A stretch of 64,000 bases of DNA from CAKVON01 sp902475665 (GCA_036321795.1 JAWQCY010000006.1:62001-126000); one strand, 5' to 3'; numbered from the stretch's first letter, positions 8,771-16,737 are shown. Notes: a model not told the origin generated them from the letters alone. Made by a program: numbers and translations.

Positions 8771-8808
8771 CAGGTAAAATATTAGCAAATTTGCGAATAT
8801 TTTACCTG
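8771..8808. repeat. AT-rich palindrome near the right end of the tet(W) block
   Basis: CAGGTAAAATATT and its complement (13 bp each) enclose GCAAATTTGC, itself a palindrome, so the 38 bases form almost one continuous hairpin. It lies about 40 bases from the inferred host junction and may be an element end or a terminator. Confidence 0.5.
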
Positions 8809-8864
8809 TAAATTCAAGAGAAATACTTCCTCATATACTTGAATTTGTCGAGTGGGAGTAGGAC

Positions 8865-9015
8865 GACAGGGTTCTGACCTGCGATTTTGAGTGCCGCACT
8901 ATGCCGCTGAGTTTCGTTTCGTACGAGAGTCATGACAAAGCCACCAGCGACGGAGATGAGTAAAAGCGATTAAAGAGCCTCCGTTCCCTGCGTTGGGACG
9001 GAGGCTCTTTCTTTG
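8865..9015. repeat. Dispersed repeat C, copy 1, ending in a terminator
   Basis: It starts GACAGGGTTCTGACCTGCG and shares TTTTGAGTGCCG, TGAGTTTCGTTTC, GACAAAGCCACCAGCGAC and a closing GCCTCCG...CGGAGGC hairpin with TTTCTTT with copies at 21113 and 36409. GGCTTT-GAC near the start can pair with the later GAC-AAAGCC, suggesting a folded RNA ending in an intrinsic terminator. The stem AAAGAGCCTCCGT/ACGGAGGCTCTTT can also terminate leftward transcription from the Msr gene. Confidence 0.65.
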
Positions 9016-9066
9016 CCGTTTTACTCCCTTGTCTCCGTTCGGGGATTATTTCTTGCTCATTTAGGG

Positions 9067-10536
9067 CTATTCGCGCTGAAAGATTTTGACTAGCTTGGTG
9101 TCCTTTATTTCGTAGACAATGTCTGCGACGTTCTCGACCAGCCTCTTATCGTGGGAGACGAACACTATCGTTCCGGCATAGGCGCTCATCATCTGCTCGA
9201 GGGCTTCGGCGCTCTTGATGTCCAGGTAATTTCCAGGCTCGTCCATGAGCAAGATGTTGTATCTGCCCAGCAGCATCTTCGCGAGTAGCAGCTTGATGAC
9301 TTCGCCTCCCGAGAGAACGCCAACGTCCTTTGTCAGGTCGCGCGGTCCGATTCCCATAGAGGCGAGGATGCCTCGAATTTCGGTCATGCTGTACTCGCAA
9401 CCATCCTGCATGAACGAGATCGCAGACTGACGGGCGTCGAACTTGTAGCCTGTTTGCTCGAAGTAACCGATCTCTGCCTTGGGAGAGATGTTGATACCGT
9501 CGGCGCGTCGAGCGATTGCCTTCAGCAGGCTGGTCTTTCCTGTACCGTTGCCACCGGTGATGGCCACTTTGGCACCGAGCGGTATCTCGAATTTCGCGTG
9601 GTCATAGAGCATGCAGTTGCCGAAGCTCAAGCTGAAATCGTCTGCCGAGATGGGAAATTTACTATGCAGTTCCAGGGCCTTGCTCTGGCGGAACCGCACG
9701 GCGCGAATGCTATCTGGGGCCTCAATCCCTTCGAGCGCTTCGAGGCGCTTCTCCATGTCCTTAGCCGCCTGGTACATCCTCTTCTGTTTGGTGCCGGTTG
9801 CTTTCTGATGCCCCAATCGACCTGCATACTCGTTGCTTTTTTTCGCAGCCTTCCGCTTGGCGTCGACCTGCCGTGCTTTTTTCCGTTGTTTTTCGATGGC
9901 GGCTTCGAGGCGATCGCGCTCGCGCATCGCCTCTTCGTATCGAGTCGCCTGAGCTTTGCGCTCTTCTTCTTTCTGTCGCAGATAGTCGGAGTAGTCACCC
10001 CAGAATTCGGAAATACCGCCGTCTTTGAGCTCCCAGATCTTGTCTACCACCTGGTCGAGAAAATGACGGTCATGGCTCACGATGAGCAGAGCCCCATCAA
10101 ATGCCTTGAGTTGTCCGACGAGAAGGCGGATGCCGTCTTGGTCGAGGTGGCTCGTAGGCTCGTCGGCGAAGATCGCGCTTGCATGCTGGGAGAGTGCAGA
10201 GGCAATCTTGGCGCGTGTTTCCTCCCCGCCGCTCATCGTCTCCTGCGCCACTCCGGCGACGTTGAGACGGGAGAGCATCTCACCACTGTCCTGAGCCGCA
10301 TCAAGGTCGAGTTCATCGAGTTGGCCGATGAGGGCAATGCTGCCGAAGCGCCTGACGTCGGCGTCCGCAATGGTAAGATTGCCGCTCAGAATTTTAAGCA
10401 GGCTGGTTTTGCCTGCGCCATTGTCTCCCACCAAGCCGATGCGATCGTAGGAGTAGATTTCCAACTCTTCGATATCCAGGATATCGCGGCCGGCATATTC
10501 CAAAAAGATGTCTTTAGCTTTGACTATGAGTTCCAT
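9067..10536 (-). CDS. Msr-type ABC-F ribosomal protection ATPase
   Basis: This 489-residue protein has two ABC domains and no membrane segment. Walker A boxes are GDNGAGKTS (residues about 37-45) and GGNGTGKTS (about 333), with signatures MSGGEETRAK and LSGGEVIKL. The interdomain linker (about 190-275) is a long charged coiled coil, the region ABC-F proteins use to reach the peptidyl-transferase centre. The order and spelling (MELIVKAKDI at the start, KIWELKDG, SDYLRQKEEERK, MGRYNIL-like near the end) follow Msr(D)/Mel closely, which protects against macrolides and streptogramin B. It is GC-rich like the host, so it may be a native relative. It lies 262 bases after the Mef-type gene, as in mefA-msrD. 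Confidence 0.85.
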   Translation of the reverse strand: MELIVKAKDIFLEYAGRDILDIEELEIYSYDRIGLVGDNGAGKTSLLKILSGNLTIADADVRRFGSIALIGQLDELDLDAAQDSGEMLSRLNVAGVAQETMSGGEETRAKIASALSQHASAIFADEPTSHLDQDGIRLLVGQLKAFDGALLIVSHDRHFLDQVVDKIWELKDGGISEFWGDYSDYLRQKEEERKAQATRYEEAMRERDRLEAAIEKQRKKARQVDAKRKAAKKSNEYAGRLGHQKATGTKQKRMYQAAKDMEKRLEALEGIEAPDSIRAVRFRQSKALELHSKFPISADDFSLSFGNCMLYDHAKFEIPLGAKVAITGGNGTGKTSLLKAIARRADGINISPKAEIGYFEQTGYKFDARQSAISFMQDGCEYSMTEIRGILASMGIGPRDLTKDVGVLSGGEVIKLLLAKMLLGRYNILLMDEPGNYLDIKSAEALEQMMSAYAGTIVFVSHDKRLVENVADIVYEIKDTKLVKIFQRE

Positions 10537-10604
10537 AGGTTGAACCGCCTTTTGTGTATTAGCCTTTTACTGGAAGCGCAGCTATGCCAAAAAAGATTGC
10601 TCAC
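10524..10604 (-). promoter_or_regulatory. Possible 26-codon leader frame overlapping the Msr start
   Basis: A GTG at 10604 opens a frame beginning MSNLFWHSC that ends 13 bases inside the Msr gene (stop 10524-10526). An AAAGGCG site lies about 10 bases upstream. A leader frame overlapping an ABC-F gene would fit drug-induced translational control, but the ribosome site is weak and no clear hairpin pair hides the Msr start. The rest of 10605-10797 shows no gene. Confidence 0.3.
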
Positions 10605-10797
10605 GTCGATTTTTCGCCTTTGCCCAATTGCCGGCGCGAGCGTTTTGACCTTGCGCAAGCCGGCAAATCCGAAAATGATAGTTGGCGACGAATAAGGAGC
10701 GCGATGTGGGATGTCGGCGCAATACCTCGTCGTCGCAAGGGCTTGAAGGCTGACGCGTGAACCGATGGCTGCCGCCTCTTTTTTTCGAATACTTGGG

Positions 10798-12084
10798 CTA
10801 TTGAATCCGCCCGGTATCTCTTTTCCCCACGTTTCGGACGCTCGGAGCAAGCAGCATAGCCATCGCAAGCAGTACCATGGTCGCTCCAGAGCCGACGAAC
10901 CATAACGGAGCTCCAAGCAGATCCGCAAAAACGGAGGGGGCCGCGAGGCCCATGGGCATGGCCCACGCCATGATGGTTCCGTAGAGGCCGAAAACGCGGC
11001 CTAGGTACTCAGGAGGTATCTGCTCCTGCATAAGGGCAGTCTGGGTTCCCGCGTACAACGGGGAGCATGCGCCCATAAGAAAGCTCGCCGGTAGGAAAAC
11101 GGCGAACAGCGACGGGCCGAGCAATCCGGATGCGATTGCGACGACGCCGAAGCCGGCGATCGCGGCGACCATGGTGAGCGACTTATTGCGGAACCCTCCC
11201 GTGGCCGCCAAAATGCCGGACCCAGCCAGCATGCCTGCGGAGAAAAGGACCTCCACCAAAGCAGCATCCCCCGTGCTACCGCCAAAATGTCCCAAGGTCA
11301 TTATTGGGAACAATGCCGCGAGTGGGGAGAACGCGAAAGCGAAGACGAACCCGCACCAAAGAAGGGCGAACAGCCCCCTGTATCCCCTGATCAGCTTGTA
11401 GCCGTCCGAAATCTCAGAGAAAAGTTCTCGAACTTTATTGGAAAAGGACGAGCTGCGGTCGGCTTCGTCGAGTCCTCCTGCGTCTATCTGAGCGGCGAGG
11501 ACAGCTAGAGAAGCGAAAAGCGCCCCCAGCACGTCGAGGGCAATCATGGCGGTAATGCCCGCCACAGGATAAATCACTGCCGCGAGCGCGGCGCCAAGAA
11601 TGTATCCGGCGGACTGAATCGCCTGCATCACTCCCGATAGGCGAACGAGATGCTCTGGCGGGGCGAGATGGGGCGTGAGGGATTGGGAGGCCGGCGTGTA
11701 GAACGAAGTGCCAGCTGCGCGGAGAAACAGGGCGATGAGTATTGACCACGCAGGTAAGCTGCCGGCCAACGAGGCAATCGCCAAGGCGGCGCCCACCGCG
11801 GCAACGAAGAGGTCGGCGCCGATGAGAACACGTTTCAAAGGCAGCCTGTCGACAACGGCGCCCGCAAGGACTCCGAACAAAGCAATCGGCAGAAAGCCTG
11901 CTAACGATGCCAGGGAGAGGAGGGAAGATGATTCTGTCGTGAGGGCGATATGCCAAATGAGACCCATTTGGAGAATCAAGCTCGTCAATGTCGACACGAG
12001 CTCCCCGCCCCATACGAAACAAATCTTAAATTGCCATGAATGGCACAGCGAAACAGACCTGCGCCGAGAGGTTTCAAATATCAT
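10798..12084 (-). CDS. Mef-type major facilitator efflux transporter
   Basis: This 428-residue, twelve-span transporter resembles the macrolide pump Mef(A). Shared features are the opening WQFKICFVWGGE, SLASLAGFLP, the loop GVLAGAVVDRLPLKRVLIGA (motif A), FLRAAGTSFYTPA, YLGRVFGLYGTIMAWAMP near the end, and the same overall length. I start it at the ATG at 12084 because the TTG at 12135 lies inside a terminator hairpin. It would export drugs by proton antiport. It precedes the Msr-type gene on the same strand, the order of the mefA-msrD pair, and is preceded by a leader peptide and attenuator. GC content is host-like, so this is a diverged relative rather than the common mobile mef. Confidence 0.8.
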   Translation of the reverse strand: MIFETSRRRSVSLCHSWQFKICFVWGGELVSTLTSLILQMGLIWHIALTTESSSLLSLASLAGFLPIALFGVLAGAVVDRLPLKRVLIGADLFVAAVGAALAIASLAGSLPAWSILIALFLRAAGTSFYTPASQSLTPHLAPPEHLVRLSGVMQAIQSAGYILGAALAAVIYPVAGITAMIALDVLGALFASLAVLAAQIDAGGLDEADRSSSFSNKVRELFSEISDGYKLIRGYRGLFALLWCGFVFAFAFSPLAALFPIMTLGHFGGSTGDAALVEVLFSAGMLAGSGILAATGGFRNKSLTMVAAIAGFGVVAIASGLLGPSLFAVFLPASFLMGACSPLYAGTQTALMQEQIPPEYLGRVFGLYGTIMAWAMPMGLAAPSVFADLLGAPLWFVGSGATMVLLAMAMLLAPSVRNVGKRDTGRIQ

Positions 12085-12114
12085 GGTTATGTCCAATCGT
12101 GAAATGGCGTGCAG

Positions 12115-12144
12115 AAAAACAGCGCGACGCCACAACAGCGCCGC
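12115..12144 (-). terminator. Attenuator hairpin before the Mef-type gene
   Basis: On the minus strand GCGGCGC (12144-12138) pairs with GCGTCGC (12130-12124), with one G-U pair and a seven-base loop, then GCTG and TTTTT. It lies between the leader peptide stop and the transporter start, the position expected for drug-responsive attenuation. Confidence 0.6.
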
Positions 12145-12147
12145 TTT

Positions 12148-12183
12148 CTAGGCGCTCATCCACGTGCGGAAAAGACCAACCAC
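12148..12183 (-). CDS. 11-residue leader peptide MVGLFRTWMSA
   Basis: A GTG at 12183 sits 6 bases behind GGAGG in AAAGGAGGGG, by far the best ribosome site in this leader, and opens an 11-codon frame ending in TAG. It lies between the promoter (12224-12253) and the terminator hairpin (12115-12144), with the transporter ATG 63 bases further on. Leader peptides of 8-30 codons control erm, msr and mef genes: a macrolide-bound ribosome stalls on the leader and prevents the terminator from forming. The peptide does not match a leader I remember. The layout, not the peptide sequence, is the evidence. Confidence 0.6.
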   Translation of the reverse strand: MVGLFRTWMSA

Positions 12184-12223
12184 GACACCCCTCCTTTGTT
12201 AATTCGGTCTGGCAAACCATGTA

Positions 12224-12253
12224 ATATTAACGAGGCTTGAGTTTGCCTGTCAA
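12224..12253 (-). promoter_or_regulatory. Promoter of the Mef-Msr operon
   Basis: On the minus strand TTGACA (12253-12248) and TAATAT (12229-12224) are 18 bases apart and lie about 40 bases before the leader peptide start. A perfect -35 box is notable in this GC-rich DNA. Confidence 0.75.
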
Positions 12254-12337
12254 GAATCGACCATCGGAAAGGGCAATCCTCTCTGGCCATTCGATTCCTT
12301 TTGTATCTTTGGTTGCATAGGTGACCCGCCAGGGCTA

Positions 12338-12679
12338 TTACGCGTGGAAGAGGCGCCTGCCGAGCTGGCCGATGAGGCGCTGAAGATGGCCCTGGTCAGG
12401 CGAAACGATCCCAAGGGATGCGTACATCATTCGGATAGTAAGAATGTTGCCAGCAGGTTTTGCGGCAACCGCAAAGGAGCCGTATCCTGCAGCTGGAATC
12501 ACGTTGCAGCATCCTGACCCGCATTCCGATTGGCGGACGGCCCGCTTCGGCATCCTGACCAGCACAGCGATCGAGCCTTGTCATTCCTTGGATATGCCGG
12601 TTGCTCGGGGCGGTCCCGACGGAGGCCCTCGCCTCCCCGGTCCGTGACCCAAGAAGGGCAAGCATGCTGATCTGCATGG
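12338..12679 (-). other. Unresolved, probably decayed reading frame
   Basis: A strong AAAGGAGGAACC ribosome site precedes an ATG at 12679 (MQISMLALLGSRTGEARAS). The more protein-like downstream sequence (NVIPAAGYGSFAVAAKPAGN and ILTIRMMYASLGIVSPDQGH) is in another frame that ends at 12338. One frameshift at about 12560 would join them into roughly 113 residues. I do not recognise the family. Confidence 0.3.
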
Positions 12680-12869
12680 CTGGTTCCTCCTTTATGTAGA
12701 CGACCATGCAAAGAAGGGACAACCGAGGAGGCAGGTTACTGATGCGGGCTCCCGCACGCCCATGACTACCCGACGGGCTGTTTTTCATCTCCGATGCCCG
12801 CATTGCAGCATGAACGAATGTGCCTCGACATCTCTGCTGGCATGGTACGACTGGGATCGCACCTCGACG

Positions 12870-13089
12870 CATCCTTGCGCATACTGCCTTCCAAGTTTCG
12901 AAACCGGGAAGGAAAGTGTATGTGAGCGACGATATCGGCGCCGATTCGACGCTCGAGAGGGAGATTGCGCCGATTCTATCCATCGGGGATGCATTCCCGA
13001 AGATTCTCATCACTCGCACGAGGCATGAGCCCCATACCCGGGAGGGCGTGCTCGTGCTGAATTTCGCGAGGTGGCTGCTTGGCGGGTAG
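12870..13089 (+). pseudogene. 3' remnant of an AAA_14/DUF4143 ATPase gene
   Basis: The last 58 codons read KVYVSDDIGADSTLEREIAP, then LSIGDAFPKILITRTRHEPH, REGVLVLNFARWLLGG and a stop. This is the C-terminal signature of DUF4143 ATPases, in which a RE..PL..I.D.YPK..L motif precedes a final WLL. The ATPase and middle domains are absent upstream, where frames are broken. A full-length gene of the same broad AAA_14 class sits at 54534-55889. Confidence 0.6.
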
Positions 13090-13219
13090 GGTTCTGAACG
13101 TCGCATTGGGATATCGCGCGACAGGGCACGCAGGGCTGTTTGTGCCCGCACGGGAAACGCCGTCGCCATGCGGGCGGCCTGTCGTGTCCGATTAGCCTTT
13201 TGCTAAACAGGCTTACGCC

Positions 13220-13496
13220 AACTCATGGGCAAGCCACCTGAGACTATTCACTTTGCTTATCGTTGACAAAGACCTGTGGCCTGCGGTTTTGTGAACGGCT
13301 CGTAAGCCACCCGCGTCGACTCACTTACTGTTGAAGCTGGTGGTTTGCAGGCTCAAAGGCGGTTGAGTTTCAAAACGGGCGTTTTTCGGCGATATCGAGC
13401 CTCCAAAGGCGGCTCTCCGTGCCCCTTGGGACAAAAATAAAAACTCAATACTCTGAGTTTGAAAATGGTTTTTGAAGTTGTCCCAGCTTTTGTCCC
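13220..13496. repeat. Composite dispersed repeat B-D, second copy
   Basis: Positions 13220-13329 match repeat B at 6031. The following D part (about 13428-13496) carries GGGACAAAAAT, then TTTGAAAATGGTTTTTGAA-TTGTCCC and a second TTGTCCCC, and matches 20925-20992. GGGACAA (13428-13434) and TTGTCCC (13478-13484) form an inverted pair around about 43 bases. No gene is supported in 13090-13610. Confidence 0.6.
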
Positions 13497-13612
13497 CGAA
13501 GCCGATGAAACGCGACGTCGCGTCATTCAGCGGCACTCACTTCGAGATGCCGCCGAAAACTGGGTGCAACTGGAGTGACGAGACGGCAAAACTATAACCA
13601 CCGAGTGGGAAT

Positions 13613-13641
13613 AGAACAGACGTTCGATTCTGTGTTATAAT
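13613..13641 (+). promoter_or_regulatory. Promoter with LexA/SOS box for the GyrI-like gene
   Basis: AGAACAGACGTTCG at 13613-13626 differs at only the first base from the Gram-positive LexA consensus CGAACRNRYGTTCG. It covers the expected -35 position of a TATAAT -10 box at 13636-13641, so bound LexA would block RNA polymerase. Confidence 0.65.
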
Positions 13642-13647
13642 ATCCTG

Positions 13648-13683
13648 CAATGGGCGCGGCCTCTTCCGAAGCCGCGCCCATTG
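13648..13683 (+). terminator. Perfect 13-bp hairpin in the GyrI-like leader
   Basis: CAATGGGCGCGGC (13648-13660) pairs perfectly with 13671-13683 around a ten-base loop. It begins 7 bases after the -10 box, so it forms the very 5' end of the mRNA. It may protect the transcript or act as an attenuator; the T content after it is low. Confidence 0.5.
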
Positions 13684-13735
13684 CTATATTTGGTCGGATA
13701 TCGACGGAAACCCAAGCTCAGGGAGGTTTGTTGCG

Positions 13736-14371
13736 ATGGCATACGATTTCAAGAAGGAGTTCAGGGAGCTCTACAGGCCGTCCGGCAAGCCGAGCATCGT
13801 AACCGTTCCGCCTATGAGCTACGTCGCCGTGCGGGGCAAGGGCAATCCCAATGCCGAAGGCAGCGAGTACCAGAACGCGTTGCCGCTGCTCTACGGCGTC
13901 GCTTATACCATCAAGATGTCGAAGAAGGGCCCGCGAGAGATCGAAGGCTATTTCGACTTCGTCGTGCCTCCGCTCGAGGGTTTCTGGTGGCAAGACCGCA
14001 CCGATGGCGAGATTGATTATGCGCGGAAGGATGACTTCAACTTCATCTCGTGCATCCGTCTGCCCGATTTCGTCACTCGCGAGGACTTCGACTGGGCAGT
14101 TTCGGAAGCTGCCGCCAAGAAGAAGCTGGACTTCTCGGCGGTCGAGCTGCTGAGGGTCGACGAGGGCCTTTGCGTTCAGTGCATGCATACCGGGCCTTAC
14201 GACGACGAGCCGGCGACCATAGACGCCATGCGCACATTCGCGGCGGAACGGGGCTACGCCCCCGACTTCTCCGAAGCCCGTCTGCATCACGAGATTTACC
14301 TCTCCGACCCGCGCAAGTGCGCGCCGGAGAAGCTCAAGACCGTGATCCGTCATCCCATAAAGTTGATTTAG
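13736..14371 (+). CDS. GyrI-like domain protein
   Basis: This is a 211-residue soluble protein. VPPMSYVAVRGKGNPNAEGS near the start, YFDFVVPPLEGFWW in the middle and LHHEIYLSDPRKCAPEKLKT at the end are the landmarks of the stand-alone GyrI-like (SHS2-fold) family, related to the ligand-binding half of AraC-type Rob/BmrR proteins and to gyrase inhibitor SbmC. Some members hydrolyse or bind cytotoxic cyclopropanoids or other small molecules. GGAGG lies 9 bases before the ATG. The promoter carries a near-perfect SOS box, paralleling LexA control of E. coli sbmC. A short GCCGA...TCGGC-TTTTT terminator follows at 14386-14405. Confidence 0.85.
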   Translation: MAYDFKKEFRELYRPSGKPSIVTVPPMSYVAVRGKGNPNAEGSEYQNALPLLYGVAYTIKMSKKGPREIEGYFDFVVPPLEGFWWQDRTDGEIDYARKDDFNFISCIRLPDFVTREDFDWAVSEAAAKKKLDFSAVELLRVDEGLCVQCMHTGPYDDEPATIDAMRTFAAERGYAPDFSEARLHHEIYLSDPRKCAPEKLKTVIRHPIKLI

Positions 14372-14415
14372 CGAAGTGAGCGACGCCGATCGCTTCGGCT
14401 TTTTGGGGGCTCACT

Positions 14416-14571
14416 GTGGCGTGGTCGGCAACGGGACGCGCCGTGCGACCGGTGGCGGAGGCCGAGGCGCGGGAGCGCGCGTTTGCGTCCTGGGTCGCCA
14501 ACATCCGTCCAGCGGCGGACGAGATGGCGACTCGCATCGCCGACATGCTCATGCACATGGGCGGCGACTAG
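14416..14571 (+). CDS. 51-residue ORF of unknown function
   Basis: A GTG-started frame reads MAWSATGRAVRPVAEAEARE, then RAFASWVANIRPAADEMATR and IADMLMHMGGD. It has a plausible amphipathic-helix character but no strong ribosome site and sits just after the terminator of the GyrI-like gene. It could be the tail of a degraded gene. The convergent histidine kinase ends 80 bases away. Confidence 0.25.
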   Translation: MAWSATGRAVRPVAEAEARERAFASWVANIRPAADEMATRIADMLMHMGGD

Positions 14572-14650
14572 CCAGGGCGATCCCTGCAACGGGCATTATT
14601 ATCCGGGAAGCGTTTGGTTGCGAGCCACGCCGGTGTGAGGGCCTGAGTCG

Positions 14651-16048
14651 TCAGGCCCCGCACAGGGGGACCGCGATGGTGGCCACCGCGCCGCCCGAGG
14701 GGCTGTTGGCGAGCGAGACGGAGCCCCCGTGGGCGCTCGCGGCCTCGGAGGCGGCGTGGAGGCCGAGCCCGTAGTGGCGGCCTCCGTCGCGCGAGGAGCG
14801 GGAGGAGTCGTCTGTGAAGAGGCGCTCGCAGCCGCGTTCGAGGGCGGCGGGAGAGAAGCCCGGTCCGTCGTCGGACACCTCGATGACGAGGTGTCCACCC
14901 GCGACGTCGCAGGAGACCGCCACGCGCGAGCGCGCGTGCTCGGCGGCGTTGGCCACGAGGTTCGCGGCGGCTCGCGCCAGGGTGGTTCGGTCGAGTGGGG
15001 CCTCGGGCGCGCCCGCGACAGCGGGGCCCGTGGCCGCGTCGAGCGTCACGCCTCGCGCCCGGGCGATCTGGGCGGCCTCGGCGAGGACCTGTTCGCAGAG
15101 CTCGGCCGGCCGCATGGGGGCCCTCTCCGCCCCGCCGGACCCGCGCGAGGCCTCGATGAGCAGGCGCACGTAGCCGTCGAGCCTTTCGACACTGCCGGCT
15201 ATGTCGCGCGCGGCGGCCGCGAGGTCGGCGTCTTTCTCGTCTTCCAGCTCCTCCGCCACGAAGTCGGCGTTGGCGCGCAGCACGGTGAGCGGCGTCTTGA
15301 GGTCGTGGGCGAGCGACGCCACCTGCTCGCGCTGCCCCCGCTCCGCGGCCCAGCGGGCCTCGAGCGACTCGGCGAGGGAGGCCCGCATGGCGTCCATCGC
15401 GGCGAGGACGTCGTTCACCTCGCGCACGTTGGTGCTGCCGACCGCGAAGTCGAGCTCCCCCGCGCCGACGCGCCCCGCCGCCTCCGCGAGCGGCGCCATC
15501 TTGCGCGAGATCACGCGGCTTGCGCGGCGCGCCACGAGCGCGAGCGCGAGCGCGCTTCCCGCCGCGGCGCCGACGAGCATGAGGTTCTGCGGGTTGGGAA
15601 GCAGGCCGGCGAGGTCGCGCGAGACCCACTGCGGCAGGTACTCGCTGACGAGTGCGCAGGCCCCGCCGCCCTTGAGCGGGAACGCGGCGTAGGTGAGGCC
15701 CGAGCCCCCGCCCTCGATCTCCACTGTGCCCGAATCCGCGGCGAGTGCCGCACGGGCCATTTCCGCCGCGCCCTCGAGCCGCGTGCCTTCGAGGTCTGTC
15801 ATCAGCACGTATCCGTCCTTGTTCAGGATGAGGTAGCGGTACGCCGTCGGCACGTCCTGCTGCCCGCAGACGCCGTCGCGTGCCAGGCCCTCCGCGACCT
15901 CGCGCGCATTGGCCGGTCCCCAGCTTGCCTCGTAGACGAAGCCCGCGTTGATCGCCGCAGAGAGCGCCATGAACGAGGCGAGCCACGCCGTGGCGACCGC
16001 CGCGAACGCGTAGGCGAAGTAGCGCGCGATGACGAAGGAGAGCGGCAT
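14651..16048 (-). CDS. Sensor histidine kinase of the peptide-antibiotic protection operon
   Basis: The start is the ATG at 16048 (MPLSFVIARYFAYAF); the longer open frame upstream overlaps the regulator gene and is not real. The 465-residue product has an N-terminal membrane helix (about 8-32), an extracellular segment of about 150 residues, a second helix (about 175-195), a HAMP region, a DHp box QVASLAHDLKTPLTVLRANA with the phospho-accepting His, and an ATPase domain (NLVANAAEHA, DDGPGFSP, YGLGLHAAS). It pairs with the OmpR regulator 26 bases upstream and probably senses lantibiotic or cell-envelope stress to induce the adjacent ABC transporter. Confidence 0.88.
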   Translation of the reverse strand: MPLSFVIARYFAYAFAAVATAWLASFMALSAAINAGFVYEASWGPANAREVAEGLARDGVCGQQDVPTAYRYLILNKDGYVLMTDLEGTRLEGAAEMARAALAADSGTVEIEGGGSGLTYAAFPLKGGGACALVSEYLPQWVSRDLAGLLPNPQNLMLVGAAAGSALALALVARRASRVISRKMAPLAEAAGRVGAGELDFAVGSTNVREVNDVLAAMDAMRASLAESLEARWAAERGQREQVASLAHDLKTPLTVLRANADFVAEELEDEKDADLAAAARDIAGSVERLDGYVRLLIEASRGSGGAERAPMRPAELCEQVLAEAAQIARARGVTLDAATGPAVAGAPEAPLDRTTLARAAANLVANAAEHARSRVAVSCDVAGGHLVIEVSDDGPGFSPAALERGCERLFTDDSSRSSRDGGRHYGLGLHAASEAASAHGGSVSLANSPSGGAVATIAVPLCGA

Positions 16049-16074
16049 GCCCCCGCGACCTCGCGCCCCGGTCC

Positions 16075-16737
16075 TCAGAGCTGCCACTTGTACCCCATCC
16101 CCCAGACGGTCGCGATCGGGTCGGCGCCGGCCTCGGAGAGTTTTCTCCGGGCGCGGCTGACCTGCATGGATATGGCCGCGTCGTCGGCGTCGCTCTCCCA
16201 GCCGAGCACTGCCTCGCGGATCTGCGCGCGGCTCATGACCTGCCCGGGGTGGCGGGCGAGGCACTCGCAGATGGCGTACTCGGTGGGCGTGAGCGGCACG
16301 GCCTCGCCGCCCACGGCGAGGCCGTGCGCCCCGAGGTCGATCCGCACCTCCCCGAAGGAGAGGGCGTGCGAGCGCGGCCGGCGCTCACGGCGTAGATGGG
16401 CCGCGACCTTGGCGCGCAGCTCCGCGGCCCCGAAGGGCTTGCGGACGTAGTCGTCGGCGCCCAGGCCGTAGCCGGCCACGGCGTCCTCCTCGGCCACGCG
16501 CGCGGTCAGGAAGATGATGGGCCCGTCGAAGTCCGGGCGGATCTGCCGCACGAGCTCGAAGCCGTCGAGCCCCGGCATCATGACGTCGCAGAGCACGAGG
16601 TCGAAGCGCGAGAGGTCCGTCCCCGGGACCGCCGTCGGGTCCGCTGCCTTGACGACCTCATGGCCGTCGCGGCCGAGGACGCGCGCGAGCGCGTCGAGGA
16701 TCGCCCGCTCATCATCCACTGCCAGTATCCTCGCCAT
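16075..16737 (-). CDS. OmpR-family response regulator
   Basis: This 220-residue protein has a receiver domain (DDE at 8-10, the phospho-acceptor Asp in LVLCDVMMPGLDG at about 51, Lys in YVRKPF) and a C-terminal winged helix ending IATVWGMGYKWQL. It lies between the YxeA gene (45 bases upstream) and the histidine kinase (26 bases downstream) on the same strand. In comparable Firmicutes and Coriobacteria clusters such regulators activate the linked LanFEG-type immunity transporter. Confidence 0.93.
   Translation of the reverse strand: MARILAVDDERAILDALARVLGRDGHEVVKAADPTAVPGTDLSRFDLVLCDVMMPGLDGFELVRQIRPDFDGPIIFLTARVAEEDAVAGYGLGADDYVRKPFGAAELRAKVAAHLRRERRPRSHALSFGEVRIDLGAHGLAVGGEAVPLTPTEYAICECLARHPGQVMSRAQIREAVLGWESDADDAAISMQVSRARRKLSEAGADPIATVWGMGYKWQL

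Larger units (their letters stand above)
6141..8848. mobile_element. tet(W) resistance block inserted in a host repeat
   Basis: Composition drops from the GC-rich host to much more AT-rich DNA. The block holds the C-terminal stump of a mobilisation protein, a strong terminator, promoter and attenuator, tet(W), and a terminal hairpin. The left edge is placed where repeat B stops matching its other copies (6140). The right edge is placed where homology to the sequence before repeat C resumes (about 8848). No integrase or transposase and no clear target duplication are visible, so the block is probably a remnant moved by recombination rather than a complete transposon. Confidence 0.65.

Noticed and set aside
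9454..10695. 413-codon plus-strand frame opposite the ABC-F gene
   Set aside because: Antisense shadow; the minus strand encodes two intact ABC domains.
12396..13169. 257-codon minus-strand frame
   Set aside because: Crosses the complement of the DUF4143 remnant and shows no family; only its last part overlaps the unresolved ORF described at 12338-12679.
14568..16450. Long frames on both strands over the histidine kinase and regulator
   Set aside because: They read as Arg/Ala/Gly-rich low-complexity sequence, while the kinase and regulator frames contain complete catalytic motifs.
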